Source: a virus. Taken from it: a stretch of 30,067 nucleotides of DNA. Location: positions 1-30,067 of the IMG/VR virus record IMGVR_UViG_3300021952_000029. One strand, given 5' to 3'. The translations under genes and the position numbers were made by a program. Below, piece after piece: positions 21,168-29,897 of the stretch. Positions within the stretch are counted from its first letter, which is position 1, and each line of letters begins with the position of its first letter. The notes beneath the pieces are model-generated. The model had not been told where the DNA came from. It saw only the letters and a list, made by a program, of their open reading frames with translations, and searched no databases.

Positions 21168-22382
21168 ATGACTATCGTACTTGACGGCACAACGGGGATC
21201 ACATCCCCCCAAGAAACAATCACTGGAGGCACAGCCAACGGAGTAGCGTACCTGAACGGCTCCAAGGTACTGACTACTGGTACTGGGTTGCAATTTAATG
21301 GGGCGAATTTTGGGGTAGGTGTTACTCCAAGTTCTTGGAGTCTTGGTGTTATAGCTGAATTGGGTTATGCAGGTAATGCTTTGTTTAGCGTTGGGGCTCA
21401 ACAATTCAACATGATGGCTAACGCTTATTACAACGCTGGTTATAAGTATGGCGCAACTGGTTATGCAAGCTATTACCAGCAAAGTACGGGTGTTCACGCT
21501 TGGTTTAACGCTCCTTCTGGCACAGCAAACGCTGCCGTTACCTTTACCCAAGCAATGACACTGGATGCCAGTGGTCGTTTGGCTTTAGGTACAACAACCA
21601 TTCTTGGCTCGTCAAACCGCGCATCGTTTGCAAACGACACATCTGCCAAAGGCGTATTGGCCCTTCAAAGCACATCCACCAGTGGTTACTCTGCTGTTGA
21701 ACTGTACGACAACTCTGGTTCTCAGCAAGGCGCTATGGGTTGGGGTAACGCTTCTGTTGCTGTGACAGGTGCGGCATCAGCTACTTATTTGTATTCCACA
21801 GGCGCAATTACATTTTTGTCTGGAGGTACATCAGAACGTGCCCGTATAGACTCCAGTGGGAATTTGCTGGTGGGGACTACGAGCAGTTCATTTACATCTC
21901 GATTTGTTTCAGCAAATACAGATAGGGCTGCGTATTTTCAAACAACTAGCTCAACAAATACACAAGATATTATTAACGTGGCGGGTGTTGGAGGTGCAAA
22001 CTCTTATAACGCATTACGTTTTTGGTATGGCGCATTGGGTTCAGGAAGTGTTGTTGGTTCTATTTCAATTACATCCACTGCTACCGCCTATAACACTTCA
22101 TCCGACTACCGCCTCAAAAACATCACAGGCCCAATCACTACATCAGGCGCATACATTGACAGCCTGAACCCCGTAGAAGGCACTTGGAAGGCTGATGGCT
22201 CAACCTTTGTGGGTTTGATAGCCCATGAAGTACAGGAAGCCTCACGCACCCCTATAGCAACAGGAACAAAGGACGGGCAAGAGATGCAAGCAATGGATTA
22301 CTCCAGTGCTGAGATCATTGCCAACCTGATTGCTGAATTAAAATCTGTTCGTAAACGCTTGTCAGCATTGGAGCAAAAATGA
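21168..22382 (+). CDS. tail fibre with S74 intramolecular chaperone
   Basis: A 404-residue fibre. It shares the framework of its neighbours (NFGVGVTPSSWSLG, PSGTANAAVTFTQAMTLDAS, RIDSSGNLLVGTTS) over about residues 40-240. The end (about 310-404) is a peptidase S74 chaperone: SSDYRLKNI holds S312 and K317, the Ser-Lys pair with the five-residue spacing seen in endosialidase, followed by VGLIAHEVQEA and a coiled ELKSVRKRLSALEQK. The chaperone trimerises, helps the beta-helix fold and then cuts itself off at the serine, so the mature fibre ends at about 311. Its stop overlaps the next start (ATGA). Confidence 0.88.
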   Translation: MTIVLDGTTGITSPQETITGGTANGVAYLNGSKVLTTGTGLQFNGANFGVGVTPSSWSLGVIAELGYAGNALFSVGAQQFNMMANAYYNAGYKYGATGYASYYQQSTGVHAWFNAPSGTANAAVTFTQAMTLDASGRLALGTTTILGSSNRASFANDTSAKGVLALQSTSTSGYSAVELYDNSGSQQGAMGWGNASVAVTGAASATYLYSTGAITFLSGGTSERARIDSSGNLLVGTTSSSFTSRFVSANTDRAAYFQTTSSTNTQDIINVAGVGGANSYNALRFWYGALGSGSVVGSISITSTATAYNTSSDYRLKNITGPITTSGAYIDSLNPVEGTWKADGSTFVGLIAHEVQEASRTPIATGTKDGQEMQAMDYSSAEIIANLIAELKSVRKRLSALEQK

Positions 22383-23467
22383 CCACAACGATTTCCGCAG
22401 ATAACGGCTCAGTAAGCGGATCGGCTGGCCTGAAGTCGAGTGCAGACTCCTCGGGAATCTTGCAATTCCAGACGGGTGCTAACACTGCTGCTGTAACGAT
22501 TGATGCAAGCCAGAACGTGGGGTTGGGTGTTACTCCGAGTGCTTGGCTTACATACACTTCATTGCAAGTTAAAGATTCGGCATTTTCTGCTATTAACAAC
22601 AACCAGCTTGCACTATCACAAAATGGTGTATACACAACTGGTTCAGCTTGGAAATATATTAATAGCAATTACGCAACTCTTTACCAGCAATATGCTGGCA
22701 CACACGTCTGGTACAACGCTGCTTCTGGCACAGCAGGTAATGCCATCACGTTTACTCAGGCGATGACGTTGGATGCTAGTGGTAATTTGTTGCTTGGCGG
22801 CACAAGCAATGCAGCAAGCGCTCGTTTTATATCTGAAAACGCATCTGGTAATCAACTTGGATTGCGTTATACAAGCGTTGCAACTTACTACAACTCTGTT
22901 GATTCTTCTGGAAATCTTATCTGGACAAAAGACGGCACAGAACGAATGCGCCTCGACTCCAGTGGGAATTTGCTGGTGGGGAAAACAGCACCTTCTAATA
23001 CAACCAAAGGCGCAACTATAGGGCAAGACGGTCAATTAAATATTGTATTAACTACTGCTGGTGGTGGTAGCCAATGTATATTTTTAAATAGACAAGATAC
23101 AACAGGAGACGCAATATTATTCAGACAAGCTAATAATACTGTTGGTTCTATATCAGTTACTGGCTCTACAACTTCTTACAACATTACTTCAGATCAACGA
23201 TTAAAAGAAAATATCCAAGACGCTGACGATGCGGCCTCATTGGTTGATGCTCTGCAAGTTCGTAAGTTTGATTGGAAAGCAGACAACAATCACCAGCGTT
23301 ACGGTTTTATTGCTCAAGAACTTGTAACTATCGCACCTGAAGCAGTACATCAACCCGCCAACCCTGATGAAATGATGGCAGTGGACTACTCCAAACTTGT
23401 GCCTATGTTGGTCAAGGAAATTCAATCATTACGCAAACGCCTCACGGCACTGGAAGGAAAAGCATGA
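22379..23467 (+). CDS. second tail fibre with S74 intramolecular chaperone
   Basis: A 362-residue paralogue of the two genes before. Residues 36-142 and about 170-205 follow the same plan (AVTIDASQNVGLGVTPSAW, ASGTAGNAITFTQAMTLDAS, RLDSSGNLLVGKT). The chaperone (about 268-362) reads ITSDQRLKENI with S271 and K276, then YGFIAQELVTIAP and QSLRKRLTALEGKA. It is a more canonical S74 domain than the previous gene. A 28-base stretch at 22955-22982 is identical to 21849-21876 in the previous gene, a possible recombination point. Its stop overlaps the next ATG (23464). Confidence 0.88.
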   Translation: MTTTISADNGSVSGSAGLKSSADSSGILQFQTGANTAAVTIDASQNVGLGVTPSAWLTYTSLQVKDSAFSAINNNQLALSQNGVYTTGSAWKYINSNYATLYQQYAGTHVWYNAASGTAGNAITFTQAMTLDASGNLLLGGTSNAASARFISENASGNQLGLRYTSVATYYNSVDSSGNLIWTKDGTERMRLDSSGNLLVGKTAPSNTTKGATIGQDGQLNIVLTTAGGGSQCIFLNRQDTTGDAILFRQANNTVGSISVTGSTTSYNITSDQRLKENIQDADDAASLVDALQVRKFDWKADNNHQRYGFIAQELVTIAPEAVHQPANPDEMMAVDYSKLVPMLVKEIQSLRKRLTALEGKA

Positions 23468-23754
23468 CTACTACCTGGACAATCACACAGACCGACTACC
23501 TTGTCGCTGATGGCTTCATCACCACAGCCCATTGGAATGCAACAGCAGTAGACGGTGATTACACTGCTTCTGCCTATTCCACTTGCAGTTTTGCCCCTGC
23601 AACACCTTCTATTCCCTACAACAGCGTAACTGAACAAGAAGTGCTGAACTGGTGTTGGTCTAACGGTGTGGACAAGGATGCTACTGAAGCAAGCCTTGCT
23701 GCTCAGATTAATTTGCTCAAAAACCCTGTGAGTGCCGCTGGCGTTCCTTGGTAA
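23464..23754 (+). CDS. small protein following the fibre genes
   Basis: A 96-residue protein (TTTWTITQTDYLVADGFITT, HWNATAVDGDYTASAYST, NSVTEQEVLNWCWSNGVDKD). The beta start followed by an 'EQEVLNWCW...GVDK...EASLAAQI' helical end is a layout I know from small proteins next to phage fibre genes, with unknown function. Its coupling to the S74 gene (ATGA) suggests a role with those fibres, for example assembly or attachment. Confidence 0.75.
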   Translation: MTTTWTITQTDYLVADGFITTAHWNATAVDGDYTASAYSTCSFAPATPSIPYNSVTEQEVLNWCWSNGVDKDATEASLAAQINLLKNPVSAAGVPW

Positions 23755-23775
23755 TCAACATAGTATTGGATTGAA

Positions 23776-24840
23776 ATGAAAATAGCTGTTAGTGCCATCT
23801 CAAAGAACGAGGCTCAGTTTGTTCATCGTTTTTGCGATTCGGCTAAAGACGCTGATTTGATATGTATTGCAGATACAGGATCTACTGACGATACCGTCAA
23901 GCTTGCATTGGAATGTGGCGCTAAAGTCCATGACATTTGCATCAGTCCTTGGCGCTTTGACTTGGCTCGTAATGCGGCCTTGGCATTGCTACCCAAGGAT
24001 ATTGACGTTGTTGTTAGCCTAGACCTTGATGAAGTACTTATGCCTGGATGGCGTGAGGAAATCGAACGGGTTTGGCAGGAAGACACAACTCGCTTGCGAT
24101 ACAAGTTTGATTGGGGATCTGGCATTGCGTTCTATTACGAGAAGATTTTCTCTCGTCATGGGTACAGATTCCATCACCCAGTCCATGAGTATCCCCGTCC
24201 TGACGGCAGACTGACAGAAGTCTATGCCCAGACTGACATGCTTTTGGTCAGCCACCACCCCGACCCAACCAAGTCCCGTGGGCAATACATGCCCTTGTTA
24301 GACCTTGCTATCCAAGAAGATCCTCACTGCCCTCGCAATCGGTTCTACCACGCACGGGAATTGACCTTTTACAGCCGCTGGGAAGATGCCATAAAAGCCC
24401 TAAATGCCTATCTGGCTATGCCACAGGCTACTTGGAATAACGAACGGGCTTATGCCATGCGTTTGTTGGGCAAATCCCATGAGGAACTGGGGCAGGGTTG
24501 GGATGCTTTGAAGTGGTATCGCTTGGCAGTAGCTGAAGCACCTAATACCCGTGAGACTTGGGTAGACCTGTCTATGTTCTGTTATCGCAACAGTATGTGG
24601 GTTGAGTCCTATTCAGCTGCTAAATCAGCCCTTGCCATTCTTGATAAAGCCCTTGTATATACGATGGATCCTGAGGTTTGGGGTGAAAAGCCTTGGGACT
24701 TGGCAAGCATCGCTGCTTGGCATCTGGGCCTGAAGCAAGAAGCTATCGATTTATGCAAAAAGGCTTTAGAATTCAACCCTACAGACACCCGTCTTATTCG
24801 TAACTTGGAACAGATGACGGAGCCAACTACGGTGGAATAA
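23776..24840 (+). CDS. family-2-like glycosyltransferase with helical-repeat tail
   Basis: A 354-residue GT-A enzyme. The first 160 residues hold the nucleotide-sugar domain: KIAVSAISKNEAQF at 2-15, IADTGSTDDT at 31-40 and the metal-binding DxD in SLDLDEVL (D83, D85). From about 170 to 345 the sequence turns into helix pairs in TPR style (WEDAIKALNAYLAMPQATWN, LGQGWDALKWYRLAVAEAPN, GLKQEAIDLCKKALEFNPTD). GT2-TPR fusions usually modify proteins or cell-surface sugars. Placed between fibre and nozzle genes, it may glycosylate a virion protein or change the host surface; the substrate cannot be read. No membrane segment is seen. Confidence 0.85.
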   Translation: MKIAVSAISKNEAQFVHRFCDSAKDADLICIADTGSTDDTVKLALECGAKVHDICISPWRFDLARNAALALLPKDIDVVVSLDLDEVLMPGWREEIERVWQEDTTRLRYKFDWGSGIAFYYEKIFSRHGYRFHHPVHEYPRPDGRLTEVYAQTDMLLVSHHPDPTKSRGQYMPLLDLAIQEDPHCPRNRFYHARELTFYSRWEDAIKALNAYLAMPQATWNNERAYAMRLLGKSHEELGQGWDALKWYRLAVAEAPNTRETWVDLSMFCYRNSMWVESYSAAKSALAILDKALVYTMDPEVWGEKPWDLASIAAWHLGLKQEAIDLCKKALEFNPTDTRLIRNLEQMTEPTTVE

Positions 24841-24841
24841 C

Positions 24842-26470
24842 ATGAGCGACTACCAAAGACTACGCACTCCGTTCCCGTCCATGAGCTTCACACCCGATGT
24901 GCCAAGCAACGCACTGGGTCCGAACGAATACAACAATGGATTGAACGTAGAGGCTGATGTCCGTGGCATCAAGAAGATCTATGGTGAGCAAGAAATCCTA
25001 AGTACTATTCCGAACTACCCTATCTTCATGGATGGTGGCTTTCGAGGCGAGGCTCAATGGGTCTACATTGTTGCTACACGGGATAGTTCAGATCATGGTC
25101 GCTGGTATCTGATTACTTCTGCTGGCATCTCCAATATCACGCCAGGTGTTGGCGGCAACCCTTCAGCTTACCTGACAGGCTACACGGCAGACATTAACAT
25201 CACCACTTCTTGGGTGGGAAACGTCTTCTTCATCAATGATGGCTTGTCCTCGCCTATGTATTTGCTGTCCACAGCGACAGAAATTTACAAGTACGATGCC
25301 GCTCCAGATAACTATGTATGGAACTATGACATAGGCGTATCAGCTACACGGGCTGGCTTTGTCAGGAACTTTTGTTCTCCAAACGTAGGCAACATTTTGA
25401 TTGCAGGTAACCTGACCAAAGACTACACCTCTTCTGGCTTAACAGTGAACTATCCAACTACCGTTCGCTGGTCACAAGCTTTTGCCAATACAGGTGTACC
25501 TGCTACATGGGCTCCTACTTTGTCGAACGTGGCTAACGAGCAGGAAATTCCTGTGCGTGGTCCTATTGTCGATGGCTTCTTCCTTGGTGGTAACTTCTAT
25601 GTTTGCTCGTACTGGGACACTGTTGTCTTCAGTCCAATTGCTTATCAAAACAGCACAGCACCTATTTTCGGTGTGCGATTATTTAATCAGGGCCGTGGTC
25701 TTATTAACAATAACTGCTGGTCTAATACTGATACCAACGTCTATGGTGTGGATAGCCGTGACATCTGGGTATTCAATGGTTCTGACTTTGCTCCGCTAGG
25801 CAACCAAAAGGTCAGGGATTACTTTTTCCGCAATCTGTCTCCAACGTATTCTGATCGTATTTTTATGATCAACAATACCCAAAAGAACCAGATTGAGATC
25901 TACTATCCTGACCTGACTTCTACTGGTTGGTGCAACAAGATGCTGTCATACCGCTATGACTTGCAGATCTGGAATGCTCCTAAAGACATTGCCAACGCCT
26001 GTATGGGCGCAGAAGCTCCTGTATATACGGGTGGTGTGTTCAAGTTTGCCTCTCGTACAGTGACCTACGCTCCTGCTGGCGCATCCAGTAAGCTGATTCA
26101 GACCAACATTGGTAACTCGTTTATCAATAGCGCACCTATCCCTGCCTTGTTTGAACGCAACAACATGGTTTTGCAGGGTAGCCAAGGACCTGTTCCTTAC
26201 TCGTCCAAGGTCTATATCCACCGTGTGCTGCCTGAGATTGCTGGTACAGGAGCAATTGACATCACTGTTGGTGGTGCTAACTCTACTGCCCAGCCAGCCA
26301 CCTATGGTCAAACAGGCCATGTGAACATCGTGACTGACAACCCTTGGGTCACTACACAGCAAAACAACGTGCGTACAGTGTCTGTCAAGGTGCAATCCAA
26401 TGACGCTACAGACGCATGGAATCTGACGGCACTTAACTGGCAAGCAACTGTTGTTGAGGATGCGTTCTAA
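24842..26470 (+). CDS. probable tail nozzle protein (beta-propeller)
   Basis: A 542-residue beta-rich protein that starts one base after the glycosyltransferase stop. The beginning (NGLNVEADVRGIKKIYGEQE) resembles the entry of podovirus nozzle proteins such as P22 gp10. Repeated strand-turn-strand elements follow (WVGNVFFINDGLSSPMYLLS, GNILIAGNLTKDYTSSGL, GVDSRDIWVFNGSDFAPLG), fitting a propeller. GPIVDGFFLGGNFYVCSYWD and DRIFMINNTQKNQIEIYYPD are typical inner blades. The nozzle continues the adaptor ring and closes the short tail. No enzymatic motif is seen. Its stop overlaps the next start (TAATG). Confidence 0.7.
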   Translation: MSDYQRLRTPFPSMSFTPDVPSNALGPNEYNNGLNVEADVRGIKKIYGEQEILSTIPNYPIFMDGGFRGEAQWVYIVATRDSSDHGRWYLITSAGISNITPGVGGNPSAYLTGYTADINITTSWVGNVFFINDGLSSPMYLLSTATEIYKYDAAPDNYVWNYDIGVSATRAGFVRNFCSPNVGNILIAGNLTKDYTSSGLTVNYPTTVRWSQAFANTGVPATWAPTLSNVANEQEIPVRGPIVDGFFLGGNFYVCSYWDTVVFSPIAYQNSTAPIFGVRLFNQGRGLINNNCWSNTDTNVYGVDSRDIWVFNGSDFAPLGNQKVRDYFFRNLSPTYSDRIFMINNTQKNQIEIYYPDLTSTGWCNKMLSYRYDLQIWNAPKDIANACMGAEAPVYTGGVFKFASRTVTYAPAGASSKLIQTNIGNSFINSAPIPALFERNNMVLQGSQGPVPYSSKVYIHRVLPEIAGTGAIDITVGGANSTAQPATYGQTGHVNIVTDNPWVTTQQNNVRTVSVKVQSNDATDAWNLTALNWQATVVEDAF

Positions 26471-29022
26471 TGCCATTCCTTCTTGACGGCAACCCAACAT
26501 CCGCAGAGGTTTCTGAGGCAGTTAATTACTTGCTCAGTAACTTTGACACCACTTATTCAGCAAACTCTGTAACGGGTGAGATTACAGGTCCTACGGGAAC
26601 TGTTGTTGGGTACTTGTATAAGTACATGGCGGTCAAGTATGCCGACAGCCAAGACGGCTCTGTCAATTTCAGCAACCTGCCAACCAACCGTTTGTATTAC
26701 GGTTTGCGTAACTCCAACGATGCTGCCGAATCTTCTAATCCGGTAGATTACGTCTGGCGCAAGGTTACTGGTGGTTTTGGTACATCCAAGTACTTGTGGT
26801 ACATCTGTACTGGTGGTCGGCACATCCAGTTTGCCGTGGCTACTGCTGCTCCTGATGCTGGTTGGTTGCAAGCTGATGCTGGCTCGATTGACCTTGATGT
26901 GGTCACATCGTCTACCACACCAGTTATTGCAGAAAGCTTTTCAGCCTATTTCACCCCTTCGGTGATGCTTGTTCCCCGTTCTGGTAGCCCACTGAATCCA
27001 GTGTTCTCCAGTGTGGCTCCTATCATGTATGCCACCGACAAAGGTACTGTTGTGCCTTACAGCGGTGCTACAACTGATACTGGCGTGACATTTACCAACG
27101 GAACATGGCGTATTGGTAACTCGTCTACCACAGGCTTTGGAGACATTTCCTACAACGGCATCACGATTGGCAACCCAACAGACGGTGGTGATTACGCTAT
27201 TTGGCCTAATCCCACAGCTATGCCAACCAGCCCAGCGTACATCACTGTGCCTGTGCGATACAAGAACAGTACTGGGGTTGTAACTCAAGCTGCTGTTGGT
27301 GTTTGTCAGCTGGTATACGCAGACCCTGGCGCTCAAGGTCCTGCTGGTCCTACCGTTGATATCTCTGGCTATACAGGGTTTACGCAGAATGCTGGTGGAG
27401 CATATACCCCAGCTAACGCTACCCTGTCAGCTATCACCACCAACGTGACCAGCCCTACCTATTCTTGGGCTATCAGTGGTGCAACTCCTAGTTCTGCGAC
27501 AACTTCTTCTGTTGTTGTCACGCCATTATCAAGCGCCACCAGTGTCAACGTCACATTGACCGTGAACGGGTCTAACCTGACCTCCACGATCAGCAAGACC
27601 ATTCAGATGCCTGTGGTGTACAACGGTGCTGCTGGTACTGCTGGCTCCAACGGTCAAATGTCGGCATTCCCGACCATCTATATCTGGACCGGATCATCTA
27701 CGCCTCCTACAAGGCCCTCAACCACTTCAACCTACACTTGGTCTTCAGGATCTTATGTAGCGCCTTCTGGATGGGATACATCAGCTCCTAGCAACACAAC
27801 GCCTGGGAACTATTTGTGGTCTATTACTATTCCTTTGAATACTGTAGCCACAACCACTACATCCACGCTGGATTGGACCAACACCGCCTACCCAATACGG
27901 GCTGTTGCTTACAACGGCACAAACGGAACTAACGGCACACCTGGCACTGCTGGTAGCGCAGGTTCTGCCACATTCTTGGTTACCCGTACAGCCAACGACA
28001 GTAGCCCACCATCCAACGCTGAAGTTTCTGCTGTTATTGGCAGGAATCCAGTGGCTGGCGACATTGTTACTGTTAGCTACAACAGCTACAACAACGCTGT
28101 TGTTTACCGCTATGTCACTTCTTGGATACTGCAGACCACCTATATCACGGGTAGTTTGATTGTCCAGAACACTATTACTGCTGACAAACTAAGTGTCAAC
28201 TCACTTAATACAGTAACTGGCACTACAGGTACGCTGTTTGTGAGAGATCCTGGTGGCGGTAGTTCTGGTTCAAGCTACATCCAAGCTGGTACTGCTTACC
28301 AAACTGGTACGTCAATGGGTGGTAGTGGCGGCATTTTGTATAGCAACGGTGTCTTTGCTTTAGGTAATTCAACCACAAACGTGTCATTCAACGGGTCGCA
28401 AATGACCTTGAACGGCAACATTGTGGCTACTAACAACGTGCTTAGTAACGCAATTACCAATGCTCAATCATTTTCAAGTAACCTGTATCCAACACAAGTT
28501 ACTAAAAACAACTGGGCAACTTACGGTGTTTACCGTGGTGCTTGGGATGCAGGTTCAAACAGTCCTTATTTGGCTTCTGGGGTTGGAACTACTGATGATT
28601 GGTATTACTGTGTTTTAGCTGGTAATACCAACTTGGACGGTATTAACCAATGGTATCCAAGTGATATTGTCTATTTTGATGGCACAAAATGGACTAAGGC
28701 ATGGCAAGTGGTTGCAACCCTTCCTGCTATGTATTTCGATGGCTCTCCACAAAACGTGCTGCTCAACGGCATGGTTAACGTGCTGGGCACATTTGGCATC
28801 ACAACAGCTATTCAGGCGGTTGAAATATATTCAGGTGCGGTAGCAACAGGTAATGCTGTATATACAACATCATCAACTGTTTTGCCAATGAGTTTCAACT
28901 TTCCATCGATTGGTGCTGGTAATCGGGTATTCCAATTACAGATTAACCAGCGTGGTAATCCAGGCGGTTATTACTACCAATATGGACAGATTACATTTTC
29001 TGCTGTGGGGTTCAAGAAATGA
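26470..29022 (+). CDS. large tail fibre/tip protein with Ig-like and J-like segments
   Basis: An 850-residue protein. Order: N-terminal attachment part (1-140); beta domains to about 285; a short collagen-like GAQGPAGPT (288-295); an Ig-like domain (about 297-382) ending ISKTIQMPV; a second short Gly-rich link (GAAGTAGSNG); a strand-rich domain; GTNGTNGTPGTAGSAGSA (483-500); ITGSLIVQNTITADKLSVNS (559-578), the motif that precedes the fibre part of many lambda J-type tail tips; and a beta-rich C-terminus with WYYCVLAGNTN and a VYRGAWDAGSN repeat-like module that may bind sugar. It is probably the central fibre or a spike. Its stop overlaps the next start (ATGA). Confidence 0.8.
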   Translation: MPFLLDGNPTSAEVSEAVNYLLSNFDTTYSANSVTGEITGPTGTVVGYLYKYMAVKYADSQDGSVNFSNLPTNRLYYGLRNSNDAAESSNPVDYVWRKVTGGFGTSKYLWYICTGGRHIQFAVATAAPDAGWLQADAGSIDLDVVTSSTTPVIAESFSAYFTPSVMLVPRSGSPLNPVFSSVAPIMYATDKGTVVPYSGATTDTGVTFTNGTWRIGNSSTTGFGDISYNGITIGNPTDGGDYAIWPNPTAMPTSPAYITVPVRYKNSTGVVTQAAVGVCQLVYADPGAQGPAGPTVDISGYTGFTQNAGGAYTPANATLSAITTNVTSPTYSWAISGATPSSATTSSVVVTPLSSATSVNVTLTVNGSNLTSTISKTIQMPVVYNGAAGTAGSNGQMSAFPTIYIWTGSSTPPTRPSTTSTYTWSSGSYVAPSGWDTSAPSNTTPGNYLWSITIPLNTVATTTTSTLDWTNTAYPIRAVAYNGTNGTNGTPGTAGSAGSATFLVTRTANDSSPPSNAEVSAVIGRNPVAGDIVTVSYNSYNNAVVYRYVTSWILQTTYITGSLIVQNTITADKLSVNSLNTVTGTTGTLFVRDPGGGSSGSSYIQAGTAYQTGTSMGGSGGILYSNGVFALGNSTTNVSFNGSQMTLNGNIVATNNVLSNAITNAQSFSSNLYPTQVTKNNWATYGVYRGAWDAGSNSPYLASGVGTTDDWYYCVLAGNTNLDGINQWYPSDIVYFDGTKWTKAWQVVATLPAMYFDGSPQNVLLNGMVNVLGTFGITTAIQAVEIYSGAVATGNAVYTTSSTVLPMSFNFPSIGAGNRVFQLQINQRGNPGGYYYQYGQITFSAVGFKK

Positions 29023-29438
29023 ACGTATGTTATGTTCAATATGACCCTCAAACAGGTCAGATATTAGGCAGTGGCGGCACTCAGTTATCATCAATTGAGG
29101 GTGTTGCTGGGTACATGGTTGTTGATGAATTGATTGATAACACCAAGTACAAGGTTGAAAACAACCTGATAGTGCCATTACCTGCCAAACCTGGTTACTA
29201 CTATATCTATAATTACACAACTAATCAGTGGGTTTATGACGAACAAGCCAATGCAAACGCTGTCATTGCCCAGAGAAATGAACTGTTATATGCTTCCGAT
29301 TGGACGCAAATACCCAACAACCCTTTAACCCCTGCTTTGCAACAGCAATGGGCCGTTTACCGACAAGCCTTGCGTGATATTCCTAGTCAGCAAGGATACC
29401 CAGCAACCGTTAATTGGCCTACACCGCCTCAAGGATAA
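29019..29438 (+). CDS. tail fibre assembly chaperone
   Basis: A 139-residue protein. The N-terminal half is beta-rich (YVQYDPQTGQILGSGG, PGYYYIYNYTTNQWVYDEQA). The C-terminal half carries the typical chaperone segment: RNELLYASDWTQIPN, LTPALQQQWAVYRQALRDIP and VNWPTPP (about 86-137). It is known from the phage tail assembly chaperone family (PF16778-type) that normally follows fibre genes and helps them trimerise. ATGA coupling to the large fibre gene fits this use. Confidence 0.85.
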   Translation: MNVCYVQYDPQTGQILGSGGTQLSSIEGVAGYMVVDELIDNTKYKVENNLIVPLPAKPGYYYIYNYTTNQWVYDEQANANAVIAQRNELLYASDWTQIPNNPLTPALQQQWAVYRQALRDIPSQQGYPATVNWPTPPQG

Positions 29439-29441
29439 ATC

Positions 29442-29897
29442 ATGGGAATGCAATCAGCATCTGTTCAGCAACCTTATTCATCTGCCCCGCAAGGCAAAGG
29501 ACAGGGTTTGCCTAATCCGCAAGCCCAGATGTCGCCTAACCAGCCACCAGAAACCGTCAGAGATCAGATGATGCGGAAGTTTTCTCAAACACCAACTGGT
29601 GGAATGGATGCTAATGCGCCTACTCAAGACATGCAGAATCAGTATCCTGCTACCGCTATGGGTGGGCAATTAACAGGCGCTCAAAGCACACCTCAAGACG
29701 CTATGGGGCAAGTTCCTCAGGGCAAAGGCCAAGGTGCTATGGGTGCTGTGACGTTCCCAGGCCAGGGTGGACAGCCTAAGATGGGTCAAGCCAATCCCTA
29801 CCCAAATACTATCAATCCAAGCGATAATACGGGCATGGTTCGGAATCAGCAAATGGGTTCTGGCAAGAGCGGTGGGTCCGCAAAAGGAGCGCAATAA
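29442..29897 (+). CDS. Gln/Gly/Pro-rich low-complexity protein
   Basis: A 151-residue protein with almost no predicted fold: repeated APQGKGQG and VPQGKGQG motifs, PNPQAQMSPNQPPE, and a Gly/Ser/Lys end (GSGKSGGSAKGA). One short helix is possible (PETVRDQMMRKFSQ). Ribosome site AAGGA. The low complexity fits a flexible virion or ejection-related protein, or a linker partner of the next gene, to which it is coupled by TAATG. No family is recognised. Confidence 0.65.
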   Translation: MGMQSASVQQPYSSAPQGKGQGLPNPQAQMSPNQPPETVRDQMMRKFSQTPTGGMDANAPTQDMQNQYPATAMGGQLTGAQSTPQDAMGQVPQGKGQGAMGAVTFPGQGGQPKMGQANPYPNTINPSDNTGMVRNQQMGSGKSGGSAKGAQ

